The position numbers were made by a program, and so were the translations under genes. A stretch of DNA of 64,000 nucleotides from Cronobacter turicensis z3032 (GTDB lineage Bacteria; Pseudomonadota; Gammaproteobacteria; Enterobacterales; Enterobacteriaceae). Positions 40,188 through 50,001 of the stretch are shown piece by piece. The stretch covers positions 2,112,074 through 2,176,073 of the forward strand of contig FN543093.2 in the NCBI GenBank assembly GCA_000027065.2, written 5' to 3'. The notes beneath the pieces are model-generated. The model worked only from the letters and a program-made list of their open reading frames with translations. It was not told where the DNA came from and searched no databases. The first letter of the stretch is position 1, and the number at the start of each line of letters is the position of its first letter.

Positions 40188-41596
40188 TATGCTTTCTCCT
40201 CTGCGCTATCAAGAGATTCGCCCGCCGCAGAAAGCGGACGCGCTGGCCTGCCGTCGGTGCTGGAGGGGATATCGTCCAGCGGCTGCGGCCCTTTTTTAAT
40301 CAGTCGGATCATGTAGCTATAGCCGACGCCGAAGACCGAGGTGTAGACCACGATAAAGGCGATGAGGCTCAGGCTCATCTGTAAATCGCCGTGGCCGGAG
40401 ACCGCATCGCGGGTGCGCTGCAACCCGTACACTACCCACGGCTGGCGGCCTACTTCGGTCGTCACCCAGCCCGCGAGGATAGCAATCAGCCCGGCGGGGC
40501 CCATCCAGAGCGCAAAGTGGAGGAAGGGTCGCGAGGTATAGAGCCGGTGCTTATAGCGCAGCCAGACGCTCACCACGCCCAGCAGGATCATCAGCAGCCC
40601 CATCGCCACCATGATGCGGAACGACCAGAACACGATAGTGGAGTTCGGGCGTTCGTCTTTCGGAAACTCTTTGAGCGCCGGTACCTGTTTATCAAGGCTG
40701 TGGGTCAGAATAAGGCTGCCGAGTTTCGGCACTTCCAGCGCGTATTTGGTGCGTTCTTCATCCATATCCGGGATGCCGAACAGCGTCAGCGGCGTCGCTT
40801 CGCCCGGCGGGTTCTCCCAGTGGCCTTCGATGGCCGCGATTTTGGCTGGCTGATGCTTAAGCGTATTCAGCCCGTGCATATCGCCGATCATCGCCTGAAC
40901 CGGGGCGACAATCAGCGCCATCCACAGCGCCATGGAGAACATGCGGCGAATGGCGGGGGTATCGTTGCCGCGCAGCAGATGCCAGGCGGCAGACGCGCCG
41001 ACAAAAAACGCGCTGCTCAGGAACGCCGCTATCGACATATGCAGCAGACGGTACGGGAAGGAGGGGTTAAAAATCACCGCCACCCAGTCCACCGGCACCA
41101 CCTGGCCGTTGTGGATCTCAAAGCCCTGCGGCGTGTGCATCCAGCTGTTGGAGGCGAGGATCCAGAAAGTCGAGATCAGCGTGCCGAGCGCCACCATGCA
41201 GGTGGAGAAAAAGTGCAGGCCGGGGCCGACTTTGTTCCAGCCAAACAGCATCACGCCGAGGAAACCGGCTTCCAGGAAGAACGCGGTCAGCACTTCGTAG
41301 GTCAGCAGCGGGCCGGTAATGCTGCCCGCGAATTGCGAAAAGCCGCTCCAGTTCGTGCCGAACTGATAGGCCATCACCAGGCCTGAGACCACGCCCATCC
41401 CGAAGTTAACGGCGAAGATTTTTGACCAAAAATGGTACAGCGAGCGCCATACCGGGTTTTTTGTTTTCACCCACAGCCCTTCCAGCACCGCCAGATAACT
41501 GGCGAGACCGATAGTGATAGCGGGGAAAATAATGTGGAAAGAAACAGTAAAGGCGAACTGAATCCTTGCCAGATGAAACGCATCTAAACCAAACAT
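40187..41596 (-). CDS. Cytochrome bd-type (CIO) ubiquinol oxidase subunit I
   Basis: 469 residues. Heme ligand His21 lies in VSFHIIFPAITIG, and the quinol-site neighbourhood includes the conserved GRQPWVVYGLQRT. The Q loop is short, as in CioA, rather than long as in E. coli CydA. It reduces O2 to water with quinol without pumping protons, with tolerance to cyanide and probably other inhibitors. It is the first gene of a three-gene operon, divergent from ydcR. The C-terminal 30 residues are a charged cytoplasmic tail. Confidence 0.9.
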   Translation of the reverse strand: MFGLDAFHLARIQFAFTVSFHIIFPAITIGLASYLAVLEGLWVKTKNPVWRSLYHFWSKIFAVNFGMGVVSGLVMAYQFGTNWSGFSQFAGSITGPLLTYEVLTAFFLEAGFLGVMLFGWNKVGPGLHFFSTCMVALGTLISTFWILASNSWMHTPQGFEIHNGQVVPVDWVAVIFNPSFPYRLLHMSIAAFLSSAFFVGASAAWHLLRGNDTPAIRRMFSMALWMALIVAPVQAMIGDMHGLNTLKHQPAKIAAIEGHWENPPGEATPLTLFGIPDMDEERTKYALEVPKLGSLILTHSLDKQVPALKEFPKDERPNSTIVFWSFRIMVAMGLLMILLGVVSVWLRYKHRLYTSRPFLHFALWMGPAGLIAILAGWVTTEVGRQPWVVYGLQRTRDAVSGHGDLQMSLSLIAFIVVYTSVFGVGYSYMIRLIKKGPQPLDDIPSSTDGRPARPLSAAGESLDSAEEKA

Positions 41597-41671
41597 GCAA
41601 ACCTCATGACATATCGTTGTCCGCGATCATGGTAATCAGGAGCAGCACGAACGTGCAGAAACAGAAAAACG

Positions 41672-41696
41672 TTATTTGACTATAACAGTTAAATAA
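41672..41696. promoter_or_regulatory. Palindrome overlapping the oxidase promoter
   Basis: TTATTTGAC-N7-GTTAAATAA, one mismatch between 9-bp arms. On the minus strand it contains an extended -10 (TGTTATAGT) for the bd oxidase operon, about 85 bp before its start codon. A repressor or the divergent YdcR could bind here. Confidence 0.45.
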
Positions 41697-41793
41697 AAAG
41701 TTGCGATTTCGCTTGCCTGATCTAACCAGACGGCACGATGATACGCGCTTTGCGTTAACCCCTTGTGAAAGCGGCCGGATGCCGCGAGGTGCG

Positions 41794-43236
41794 ATGAAAA
41801 AATATCAGCGGCTGGCTCAGCAGATTACCGATCAGATTGCCCTCGGGGTGTGGCACCCCGGCGACCGGCTGCCGTCGCTGCGCGAGCAGGTGGTCAGCAG
41901 CGGCATGAGTTTTATGACCGTGAGCCACGCCTATCAGACGCTGGAAAGCCAGGGGATCATCGTGGCCCGCCCGCAGTCTGGCTACTACGTGGCCCCGAAA
42001 CCAACGCCGCGCGCGCCGCAGGCTGTCGAACAGGTCACGCGCGACGAGCAAGTGGATATCAACACCTATATCTTTGACGTGCTCCAGGCGAGTACGAATG
42101 CCGCCGTGGTGCCGTTCGGCTCCGCGTTTCCCGACCCACGGCTTTTTCCCCTGGCGCAGCTCAACCGCTCGCTCTCAAGCGTCAGCCGCTCGGCCAATGC
42201 CATGAGCGTGATTGAGAACCTGCCGCCGGGCAATGAGGCGCTGCGTAACGCCATCGCCCGGCGTTACGCCATGCAGGGGATGAATGTGTCGCCGGATGAA
42301 ATCGTCATCACCGCAGGCGCGCTTGAGGCGTTAAATCTGAGTCTCCAGGCGGTGACCGAGCCGGGAGACTGGGTGATTGTCGAAAACCCCTGTTTTTACG
42401 GCGCGCTTCAGGCGCTGGAGCGCTTACGGCTCAAAGCGTTGTCTGTCGCCACCGACGCGGTGCAGGGGATCGATCTCGCGGCGCTGGAAAAGGCGCTTCA
42501 GGAATACCCGGTCAAAGCCTGCTGGCTGATGAGCAACGCCCAGAACCCGCTCGGCTTTACGCTGAGCGCGCAGAAAAAGCAGCAGCTGATGGCGCTGCTT
42601 TCGCGCTACAACGTGGTGCTGATTGAAGATGATGTCTATAGCGAGCTTTATTACGGGCGCGAAAAACCGCTGCCGGTGAAAGCCTGGGACGACCAGGGGC
42701 TGACGCTGCACTGTTCTTCCTTCTCTAAATGTCTGGTGGCGGGTTTTCGCATCGGCTGGGTAGCGGCGGGGCGCCATGCGCAACGTATCCAGCAGCTACA
42801 GCTGATGAGCACCGTTTCTACCAGCTCGCCGATGCAAATGGCGCTGGTGGATTATCTCGCCACCCGGCGCTACGACACTCACCTGCGACGACTGCGCCGC
42901 CTGCTGGCGGAGCGCAAACAGGCGGCATGGCAGTCGCTGCGCCGGCACTTTCCGCAGGCGGTCAAAATTCATCGCAGCGAGAGCGGCTATTTTCTGTGGG
43001 TAGAACTTCCCACGTCGCTCGACGCAGGCAAGCTGCACGAGCGCGCGCTGGCGCACCAGATAAGCATCGCGCCGGGGAAAATGTTCACCACCAGCGCGCT
43101 CTGGCATAACTATTTTCGCTTTAACGCCTCCTGGGCATGGGGCGAGCGTGAAGAGCAGGCGGTTAAAACGCTCGCGCAGCTTATCCGCGAGGCGATGGCG
43201 ACCTCGCCGCAATGCGAAATTAAACGCGCAAAATAA
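41794..43236 (+). CDS. ydcR: YdcR, MocR-type regulator (GntR domain fused to aminotransferase)
   Basis: 480 residues from the ATG at 41794 (MKKYQRLAQQITDQIALGVW), as in E. coli YdcR; CGAGG lies just upstream. The N-terminal winged helix (residues 1-75) includes PGDRLPSLREQVVSSGMSFM. A fold-type I aminotransferase domain has the PLP lysine in HCSSFSKCLVAGFRIGW. MocR regulators sense PLP with an amine or amino acid; this one heads the same locus as ydcSTUV-patD and is the likely regulator of that operon. Confidence 0.93.
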   Translation: MKKYQRLAQQITDQIALGVWHPGDRLPSLREQVVSSGMSFMTVSHAYQTLESQGIIVARPQSGYYVAPKPTPRAPQAVEQVTRDEQVDINTYIFDVLQASTNAAVVPFGSAFPDPRLFPLAQLNRSLSSVSRSANAMSVIENLPPGNEALRNAIARRYAMQGMNVSPDEIVITAGALEALNLSLQAVTEPGDWVIVENPCFYGALQALERLRLKALSVATDAVQGIDLAALEKALQEYPVKACWLMSNAQNPLGFTLSAQKKQQLMALLSRYNVVLIEDDVYSELYYGREKPLPVKAWDDQGLTLHCSSFSKCLVAGFRIGWVAAGRHAQRIQQLQLMSTVSTSSPMQMALVDYLATRRYDTHLRRLRRLLAERKQAAWQSLRRHFPQAVKIHRSESGYFLWVELPTSLDAGKLHERALAHQISIAPGKMFTTSALWHNYFRFNASWAWGEREEQAVKTLAQLIREAMATSPQCEIKRAK

Positions 43237-43262
43237 GCCGTCTTTTTTGCGCGTTTATATTC
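43224..43262 (+). terminator. Terminator-like hairpin at the ydcR end
   Basis: ACGCGCAAAA/TTTTGCGCGT, a 10-bp stem with an 11-nt loop holding the ydcR stop codon, followed by TTATATTC. The T tract is weak. Confidence 0.5.
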
Positions 43263-43604
43263 TCAAATAAAGAAAAGGTTATTGCCGAAATAAAAAACCA
43301 TGGCTGAGCAGGGCTTATTCCAGAGGGATTATTTCTGTGAATCGTATTTCCTGTGGGGCATAGGAAATCATAATAGTTAACGCAAAACGCTTCACATCGC
43401 TAAGCGCCTGTCTACACTGTGAAAAACCGCTGCCAGATTTATGCAACTTAAGCACCGAAACAATAAAGAGTGCGCGGTTTGTCACAACCTGAATAAATTC
43501 CGCCAGCGCCCGCAGGCGCGTTTATCCGTGCCTGTATATGGTTATTTTGGGAGATATTTTTACGGCACGGCGGCCGACTCATCATTCAGACAGGAGTATT
43601 GACC
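43263..43604. other. Intergenic region between ydcR and ydcS
   Basis: About 340 bp without a protein-like frame. It should contain the ydcSTUV-patD promoter and the YdcR binding site. I could not identify a convincing -35/-10 pair by eye. Confidence 0.4.
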
Positions 43605-44750
43605 ATGACCAAATCCTTCGCGCTTAGCGCGGCCGCCGCGCTGTGCCTGACGACCGGCATCGTCAGCGCCGCCGAGCCGCCTTCAGCACTCGGCCAGGGG
43701 GAAGGCCGCCTCGATATCATCGCGTGGCCGGGCTATATCGAACGCGGCCAGACGGATAAAGCCTATGACTGGGTAACCGAATTCGAAAAATCGACCGGCT
43801 GCGCCGTCAATGTCAAAACCGCCGCCACGTCAGATGAAATGGTCAGCCTGATGGCGAAAGGCGGTTACGATCTGGTCACCGCCTCCGGCGACGCCTCGCT
43901 GCGCCTCATCATGGGCAAACGCGTGCAGCCGATTAACACCGCGCTCATTGCGAACTGGAAAAATGTCGACCCACGCCTCGTGAAGGGCGAATGGTTCAAC
44001 CTCGACGGTAAAGTCTACGGCACGCCGTACCAGTGGGGACCCAACCTGCTGATGTACAACACCAAAGCGTTCCCGACGCCGCCGGACAGCTGGGCGGTGC
44101 TGTTTGTGAAGCAGGCGCTGGCGGACGGCAAATCAAACCAGGGCCGCGTGCAGGCCTACGACGGGCCGATTTATATCGCCGACGCGGCGCTCTACGTTAA
44201 AGCGACCCAGCCGGAGCTCGGCATCACCGATCCTTACCAGCTTACCGAGGCGCAGTATGGCGCGGTGCTGAAAGTGCTGCGTGACCAGCATCAGCTTATT
44301 CACCGTTACTGGCACGACACCACGGTACAGATGAGCGATTTCAAAAACGAGGGCGTCGTGGCCGCGAGCGCCTGGCCGTATCAGGCCAACGCGCTGAAAA
44401 ACGAAGGCCAGCCCATCGCCACCGTCTTCCCGAAAGAGGGCGTGACCGGCTGGGCCGACACCACCATGCTGCACGCCGACGCGAAACACCCCAACTGCGC
44501 CTATCAGTGGATGAACTGGTCGCTGACGCCGAAAGTGCAGGGCGACGTCGCCGCCTGGTTTGGCTCGCTCCCGGCGGTGCCGGAAGGCTGCAAGGCCAGC
44601 ACATTGCTCGGCGAGAAGGGCTGCGAAACCAACGGCTTTACCTTCTTCGACAAAATCGCCTTCTGGAAAACCCCGGTGTCGCAGGGCGGGAAATATGTGC
44701 CCTACAGCCGCTGGACCCAGGATTACATCGCCATCATGGGCGGGCGCTAA
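43605..44750 (+). CDS. ydcS: YdcS, ABC transporter substrate-binding protein (polyamine type)
   Basis: 381 residues from the ATG at 43605 with AGGAG 8 bp upstream; this is the E. coli length. Signal peptide MTKSFALSAAAALCLTTGIV with cleavage near SAAEPP. PotD-like fold: RLDIIAWPGYIERGQTDKAY and GTPYQWGPNLLMYNTKAFP. E. coli YdcS has been linked to putrescine-related transport and also to polyhydroxybutyrate synthesis. First gene of ydcSTUV-patD. Confidence 0.93.
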   Translation: MTKSFALSAAAALCLTTGIVSAAEPPSALGQGEGRLDIIAWPGYIERGQTDKAYDWVTEFEKSTGCAVNVKTAATSDEMVSLMAKGGYDLVTASGDASLRLIMGKRVQPINTALIANWKNVDPRLVKGEWFNLDGKVYGTPYQWGPNLLMYNTKAFPTPPDSWAVLFVKQALADGKSNQGRVQAYDGPIYIADAALYVKATQPELGITDPYQLTEAQYGAVLKVLRDQHQLIHRYWHDTTVQMSDFKNEGVVAASAWPYQANALKNEGQPIATVFPKEGVTGWADTTMLHADAKHPNCAYQWMNWSLTPKVQGDVAAWFGSLPAVPEGCKASTLLGEKGCETNGFTFFDKIAFWKTPVSQGGKYVPYSRWTQDYIAIMGGR

Positions 44751-44763
44751 GTGCGGGGGACGT

Positions 44764-45777
44764 ATGGCTTACGCAGTAGAGTTTCAGCAGGTCTCGCGGC
44801 GCTACGGCGACGTGCGCGCGGTCGATAACGTCAGCATGACCATCGAAGACGGGGAGTTTTTCTCTATGCTGGGGCCGTCCGGCTCCGGCAAAACCACCTG
44901 TCTGCGGATGATTGCGGGCTTCGAGCAACTGAGCGACGGCGCGATTCGCCTGTTTGGCCGGGAGGCCAGCGAGCTGCCGCCGTGGGAGCGCGACGTTAAC
45001 ACGGTCTTTCAGGACTACGCGCTGTTTCCGCATATGTCGGTGCTGGAGAACGTCGCCTATGGGCTGATGGTGAAAGGCGTCGATAAAAAAACGCGGCTTA
45101 CCCGCGCCCGCGAGGCGCTGGAGCGGGTGGCGCTCGGCTTTACCCATGCGCGCAAACCGTCGCAGCTCTCCGGCGGTCAGCGCCAGCGCGTCGCCATCGC
45201 CCGTGCGCTGGTGAATCAGCCGCGCGTGCTGCTGCTCGACGAACCGCTCGGCGCGCTCGATCTCAAACTGCGCGAGCAGATGCAGGTGGAGCTGAAAAAT
45301 CTGCAACGCTCGCTCGGCATTACGTTTGTGTTTGTCACGCACGATCAGGGCGAAGCGCTGTCGATGTCCGACCGGGTGGCGGTGTTTAACAACGGGCGAA
45401 TCGAGCAGGTAGACGCGCCGCGCGAGCTCTATATGCGTCCGCGCACGCCGTTTGTCGCGGGCTTCGTCGGCACCGCCAATGTGCTGAGCGACGCCATGAT
45501 GCGCGAACTCGGCGGTGAGCCGGGTACGTTTTCGCTGCGCCCTGAGCATATCCGGCTTAACGAGCCTGGCGATATTCATGTCCGCGGCACGGTGCAGGCG
45601 GTGCAGTTCCAGGGCGCGGCCACGCGCATAGAACTGATGCTGGAGAGCGGCGAAAAACTGCTGGTGAGCCAGGCGAATCCCTCGCCGGTCGCCGATGCGG
45701 CGCTGCCGCGGGCAGGCCAGGCGGTGACCGCCTCCTGGGCGCGCGCCGCCATGATCCGGCTGCATGGAGAGGGGTGA
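44764..45777 (+). CDS. ydcT: YdcT, ABC transporter ATPase (spermidine/putrescine type)
   Basis: 337 residues from the ATG at 44764 (MAYAVEFQQVSRRYGDVRAV), the E. coli length. The frame is open further upstream inside ydcS. Walker A GPSGSGKTTCLRM, signature LSGGQRQRVAIARAL, Walker B VLLLDEPLGALD, followed by a TOBE domain from about residue 255. It energises the YdcUV permease and starts 13 bp after the ydcS stop. Confidence 0.94.
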   Translation: MAYAVEFQQVSRRYGDVRAVDNVSMTIEDGEFFSMLGPSGSGKTTCLRMIAGFEQLSDGAIRLFGREASELPPWERDVNTVFQDYALFPHMSVLENVAYGLMVKGVDKKTRLTRAREALERVALGFTHARKPSQLSGGQRQRVAIARALVNQPRVLLLDEPLGALDLKLREQMQVELKNLQRSLGITFVFVTHDQGEALSMSDRVAVFNNGRIEQVDAPRELYMRPRTPFVAGFVGTANVLSDAMMRELGGEPGTFSLRPEHIRLNEPGDIHVRGTVQAVQFQGAATRIELMLESGEKLLVSQANPSPVADAALPRAGQAVTASWARAAMIRLHGEG

Positions 45778-45778
45778 G

Positions 45779-46723
45779 ATGGACATGACGCTTTCGCCCC
45801 CTGCACGCGCCAGTGGCCCGCTGCGACGCGCGGCGGCGCTGCTCTGGCGGCGTCCAAATTTATGGTTATTTCTGTTACTGCTGCCGCCGCTGATGTGGTT
45901 CGGCATTATCTATCTCGGCTCGCTGCTGACGCTGCTGTGGCAAGGTTTTTACACCTTCGACGACTTTACGATGTCGGTGACGCCGGATTTAACGCTCGCC
46001 AACCTGAGCGCGCTGTTTAACCCCGCCAATTACGACATCATCGTGCGCACGCTGGTGATGGCGATCGCCGTTTCCATCGCCTGCGCCATTCTCGCGTTCC
46101 CGATGGCCTGGTATATGGCGCGCTATACGCGCGGCTCGCTGAAGGCGTTTTTTTATATCGCCGTCATGCTGCCGATGTGGGCGAGCTATATCGTCAAAGC
46201 CTACGCCTGGACGCTCCTGCTGGCGCGCGACGGCGTGGCGCAGTGGTTCCTGCAACATCTGGGGCTGGAAGGGGCGCTCACCGCGCTGTTGACGCTGCCG
46301 GGCATTGGCGGCAATACGCTCTCCACCTCCGGGCTCGGGCGGTTTCTGGTCTTCGTCTATATCTGGCTGCCGTTTATGATCCTGCCGGTTCAGGCGGCGC
46401 TGGAGCGTCTGCCGCCGTCGCTGTTGCAGGCGTCCGCCGATCTCGGGGCGAAGCCCTCTCAGACGTTTCGCCACGTGGTGCTGCCGCTGGCGGTGCCGGG
46501 CATCGCCGCCGGTTCGATTTTCACCTTCTCGTTAACGCTCGGCGACTTCATCGTGCCGCAGCTCGTCGGCCCGCCGGGCTTTTTCATCGGCAACATGGTC
46601 TATTCCCAGCAGGGGGCGATCGGCAATATGCCGATGGCGGCGGCGTTTACGCTGGTGCCGATTGTCCTGATTGCCATTTATCTGGCGTTCGTGAAGCGCC
46701 TGGGAGCATTCGATGCACTCTGA
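45779..46723 (+). CDS. ydcU: YdcU, ABC transporter permease (PotB-like)
   Basis: 314 residues from the ATG at 45779, one base after the ydcT stop, with GGAGAGG upstream. Six membrane helices; the coupling motif is [20 protein letters not shown]. It is nearly the same as E. coli YdcU after the variable first 25 residues. It overlaps ydcV by 11 bp. Confidence 0.93.
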   Translation: MDMTLSPPARASGPLRRAAALLWRRPNLWLFLLLLPPLMWFGIIYLGSLLTLLWQGFYTFDDFTMSVTPDLTLANLSALFNPANYDIIVRTLVMAIAVSIACAILAFPMAWYMARYTRGSLKAFFYIAVMLPMWASYIVKAYAWTLLLARDGVAQWFLQHLGLEGALTALLTLPGIGGNTLSTSGLGRFLVFVYIWLPFMILPVQAALERLPPSLLQASADLGAKPSQTFRHVVLPLAVPGIAAGSIFTFSLTLGDFIVPQLVGPPGFFIGNMVYSQQGAIGNMPMAAAFTLVPIVLIAIYLAFVKRLGAFDAL

Positions 46724-47519
46724 CCGCGCGCCGTGGCCGCTCAAAATCGCCGCCTGGGGCGGGGTAATTTTCCTGCACTTCCCCCTGGCGATTATCGCGC
46801 TTTACGCGTTCAACACCGAAGAGTCAGCTTTCAGCTTTCCGCCGCAGGGCTTCACGCTGCGCTGGTTTCACGTCGCGGCGCACCGTTCAGATATTCTCGA
46901 TTCGGTGACGTTGTCACTTAAGGTCGCGAGTCTGGCGACGCTTCTGGCGCTGGTGCTCGGCACGCTGGCCGCCGCCGCGCTCTGGCGGCGCGAGTTTTTC
47001 GGCAAAAGCGCGGTGTCGCTGCTGTTGCTGCTGCCCATCGCGCTGCCGGGGATCATCACCGGTATCGCGCTGCTGACGGCATTTAAACAGCTCGACATTG
47101 AACCGGGGTTTCTCACGATGGTGGTGGGCCACGCCACGTTTTGCGTGGTGGTGGTCTTTAATAATGTGATTGCCCGGTTACGGCGCACGGCGTACAGCCA
47201 GATTGAGGCGTCGATGGATCTGGGCGCCGACGGCTGGCAGACCTTTCGCTATATCGTGATGCCGAATCTCGGCACCGCGCTGCTGGCGGGCGGCATGCTC
47301 GCGTTCGCGCTCTCGTTTGATGAAATTATTGTCACCACGTTTACCGCAGGCCACGAGCGCACGCTGCCGCTGTGGCTGCTGAACCAGCTTGGCCGTCCGC
47401 GCGACGTGCCGGTGACCAACGTGGTGGCGCTCTGCGTCATGCTACTCACCATGATCCCCATCCTCGGGGCCTGGTGGCTGACGCGCGATGATGAAACTGT
47501 CGCCGGTAGCGGCAAATAA
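46713..47519 (+). CDS. ydcV: YdcV, ABC transporter permease (PotC-like)
   Basis: 268 residues, starting [20 protein letters not shown]. Six membrane helices with the coupling motif [20 protein letters not shown]. It is the second permease half, a few residues longer at the C-terminus than E. coli YdcV. Confidence 0.93.
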   Translation: MHSDRAPWPLKIAAWGGVIFLHFPLAIIALYAFNTEESAFSFPPQGFTLRWFHVAAHRSDILDSVTLSLKVASLATLLALVLGTLAAAALWRREFFGKSAVSLLLLLPIALPGIITGIALLTAFKQLDIEPGFLTMVVGHATFCVVVVFNNVIARLRRTAYSQIEASMDLGADGWQTFRYIVMPNLGTALLAGGMLAFALSFDEIIVTTFTAGHERTLPLWLLNQLGRPRDVPVTNVVALCVMLLTMIPILGAWWLTRDDETVAGSGK

Positions 47520-47536
47520 CCTCAAAGGAACACGCT

Positions 47537-48961
47537 ATGCAGAGTCAATTACTGATTAACGGCGCGCTGGTGGAAGGCCAGGGCGAGCGCCTGCCGGTCT
47601 ATAACCCCGCGACGGGCGAGGTGCTGCTGGAGATTGCCGAAGCCAGCGCTGAACAGGTGGATGCGGCGGTTAATGCTGCCGATGCGGCCTTTGAACACTG
47701 GCGTCTCACCACGCCCAAAGCGCGCGCCGAGGCGCTGCTGAAACTCGCGGAGGTGATTGAGGCTAACGCGCAGATTTTCGCGGAGCTGGAGTCGAAAAAC
47801 TGCGGCAAGCCGCTGCACTGTGTGGCGGGTGACGAAATCCCGGCGGTGGCGGATGTGTTTCGCTTCTTCGCCGGCGCCGCGCGCTGTTTAAACGGCCTTG
47901 CCGCCGGTGAATATCTGGCGGATCACACCTCGATGATCCGCCGTGATCCGGTGGGCGTCGTGGCCTCTGTCGCGCCCTGGAACTATCCGCTAATGATGGC
48001 TGCCTGGAAACTGGCCCCGGCGCTGGCGGCGGGCAACTGCGTGGTGCTCAAGCCGTCTGAAATTACGCCGCTGACGGCGTTTAAGCTCGCGGAGCTGGCG
48101 AAAGATATCTTCCCGGCAGGCGTACTGAACGTGCTGTTTGGCCGCGGCCAGACGGTGGGCGACCCGCTGACGGGCCATGAGAAAGTGCGCATGGTGTCGC
48201 TCACTGGCTCTATCGCCACCGGCGAGCACATCATCAGCCGGACTGCCTCATCCATCAAGCGCACCCATATGGAACTCGGCGGCAAAGCGCCGGTACTGGT
48301 GTTTGATGACGCCGATCTCGACGCCGTCGTCGAAGGCATCCGCACCTTCGGCTTCTATAACGCGGGCCAGGATTGTACGGCGGCGTGTCGTATCTACGCC
48401 CAGCAAGGGATTTACGACGCGCTTGTTGAAAAACTTGGCGCCGCAGTGGGCAGTCTGAAAACGGGCGCGCCGGAGGATGAAACCACCGAACTCGGGCCGC
48501 TCAGCTCTCAGGCGCATCTGGAGCGCGTGAGCCAGGCAGTGGAAGCCGCGAAAGCGCTGCCGCATATTCGCGTGGTCACCGGCGGTCAAAAAGTCGACGG
48601 GCCAGGCTATTTCTTCCAGCCGACCGTACTCGCCGGCGCGAAGCAGGAGGACGCTATCGTGCAGCGCGAGGTGTTCGGCCCGGTCATCAGCGTGACGTCG
48701 TTTGAGGATGAAGCCCAGGCGCTGGCCTACGCCAACGATTCGCAATATGGGCTGGCGTCATCCGTCTGGACCCGCGATGTTGGCCGCGCGCACCGCCTCA
48801 GCGCTCGCCTGCAATATGGCTGCACCTGGGTGAACACGCATTTTATGCTGGTCAGCGAAATGCCTCACGGCGGCCAGAAACTCTCCGGCTACGGCAAGGA
48901 TATGTCGATGTACGGGCTTGAGGATTACACCGTGGTGCGGCATGTGATGATTAAGCACTGA
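47537..48961 (+). CDS. patD: PatD (YdcW), 4-aminobutyraldehyde dehydrogenase
   Basis: 474 residues, the E. coli length, ALDH superfamily. Catalytic Glu in MELGGKAPV and nucleophile Cys in [34 protein letters not shown] lines the cofactor site. It oxidises 4-aminobutyraldehyde, from putrescine or spermidine, to GABA. Its last codons (ATG ATT AAG CAC) belong to the left attachment repeat of a prophage remnant, so its exact C-terminus comes from that junction. Its original terminator lies 2.5 kb downstream. Confidence 0.95.
   Translation: MQSQLLINGALVEGQGERLPVYNPATGEVLLEIAEASAEQVDAAVNAADAAFEHWRLTTPKARAEALLKLAEVIEANAQIFAELESKNCGKPLHCVAGDEIPAVADVFRFFAGAARCLNGLAAGEYLADHTSMIRRDPVGVVASVAPWNYPLMMAAWKLAPALAAGNCVVLKPSEITPLTAFKLAELAKDIFPAGVLNVLFGRGQTVGDPLTGHEKVRMVSLTGSIATGEHIISRTASSIKRTHMELGGKAPVLVFDDADLDAVVEGIRTFGFYNAGQDCTAACRIYAQQGIYDALVEKLGAAVGSLKTGAPEDETTELGPLSSQAHLERVSQAVEAAKALPHIRVVTGGQKVDGPGYFFQPTVLAGAKQEDAIVQREVFGPVISVTSFEDEAQALAYANDSQYGLASSVWTRDVGRAHRLSARLQYGCTWVNTHFMLVSEMPHGGQKLSGYGKDMSMYGLEDYTVVRHVMIKH
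48945..48958 (+). repeat. Left attachment-type direct repeat (attL)
   Basis: TGATGATTAAGCAC, the last coding bases of patD, is repeated exactly at 51441-51454 on the far side of an AT-rich segment that begins with an integrase end. Confidence 0.75.
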
Positions 48962-48968
48962 AACTGCG

Positions 48969-49011
48969 AAGTGGCTGATCGGGCGTACTTTTAACTATCA
49001 GCCACTTTTCC
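48969..49011 (+). terminator. Hairpin just inside attL
   Basis: Perfect 11-bp arms AAGTGGCTGAT and ATCAGCCACTT with a 17-nt loop, followed by TTCCC. It now lies after patD and may partly terminate that operon; in the phage it probably flanked int. Confidence 0.5.
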
Positions 49012-49031
49012 CTGGGGCATCAGCGGGGCAT

Positions 49032-49166
49032 TCATTCTGCGTTGAGGTTTAAAATGGCTATCGGGTCTATGTTTTTGATGGATATCCACTTAGCATAGAA
49101 ATTGAAAACCATCTGTGCATTTGTATGCCCCATCTGATTTGCAATGAAGTTTGGGTTTACGTCGGC
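49032..49166 (-). pseudogene. Phage tyrosine integrase, C-terminal fragment
   Basis: About 44 residues remain: NPNFIANQMGHTNAQMVFNF followed by YAKW and a short tail to the stop. This is the end of a lambda/P22-type integrase, with the conserved His of the QMGH motif and the catalytic Tyr of NFYAKW. Upstream of about 49166 the similarity stops and the DNA becomes tailspike sequence on the other strand, marking a deletion junction. The arginine and remaining catalytic residues are lost, so it cannot be active. Confidence 0.8.
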
Positions 49167-49927
49167 ACTGGCCTGCAACCTGGTGGAAATCTTAAGAAGG
49201 CATCTACAGCACTGCAAAGCAGTAACGTAACTTTTGAGAGAGGTATAGAGGCATTTGAAGGGACTCACATGGTGATGTTTCTGGATTGTACGCTCACAGC
49301 AAATCTCTATTTCTTAAATGATTATTTCTATGCCTCTACGGCAGGTTCACAGGGCGCTACAGCGGCAATGGATTCTTTGATGGCAAGGACTACGCCACTC
49401 ATTGGCTCTTCAGCCAGAGCGTTTTACTTCACCAATGGCGCGCGAAATTCATTAACATTAATTAATCCTGGTTTTTTGGGAGCAATATAACAACTGACCC
49501 GATCAACACTCGGTGTTTGTATAATTTTTCTGGTACATCAAGGCGTGACCTTATTGGTGGTTACTTCAATGAGGCAGCAGGCAAACTGATAATGACACGG
49601 AATAATTATTCTGCCGTTAACACATTTGGTTGCCGAAACGCAGATGCAGCTTCTGTGCCATCAGGATTTAAGTATCTGGGGAAAGGAGTATGTGAGCGCA
49701 TTGCAACAGCAACAAAAGCATTATCTGGTGGCGACGGCAGGGTTAATATCAATGCTACTACTGGATATAAAATTTTAAGTGCGGATACTCCTGTCATCTC
49801 CAGCACTCTGTCTACAAGCATGAGTTTAAGGATTGTAAGCCAGGATACAGAGCTTACGTATCAGACCAAAGTCACAGCAACAGGCTCTCGCATAATCTAC
49901 AGGGAACGATTGCAGGTGACAAAGTAG
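49167..49927 (+). pseudogene. Phage tailspike-like protein, C-terminal fragment with a frameshift
   Basis: Two frames, ending at 49490 and running from about 49478 to 49927, join into one protein-like sequence if the T6 run at 49472-49477 had one more T (NPGFFGSNITTDPINTR). The repeated short strands (FEGTHMVMFLDCTLTANLYF, DLIGGYFNEAAGKLIMTRNN) suggest a beta-helical receptor-binding protein. The N-terminal head-binding part is missing. The tailspike call rests on its style and its position before an O-acetylase-like gene, so the identity is moderate. Confidence 0.55.
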
Positions 49928-49949
49928 GTTGGCATAATTATTAAAAAAG

Positions 49950-49980
49950 GGCTGCAACCTTCTATTGCAGCCTTAATTCT
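49950..49980 (+). terminator. Terminator after the tailspike fragment
   Basis: GGCTGCAA/TTGCAGCC stem with a 7-nt loop followed by TTAATTCTATTTT. The weak T tract makes it a partial terminator at best. Confidence 0.55.
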
Positions 49981-50001
49981 ATTTTATGCATAGGTGAACA
50001 C

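Noticed and set aside
49167..49268. N-terminal part of the integrase frame on the minus strand
   Set aside because: The frame continues beyond the integrase similarity into sequence that is antisense to the tailspike fragment; only about the last 44 residues are integrase-like.
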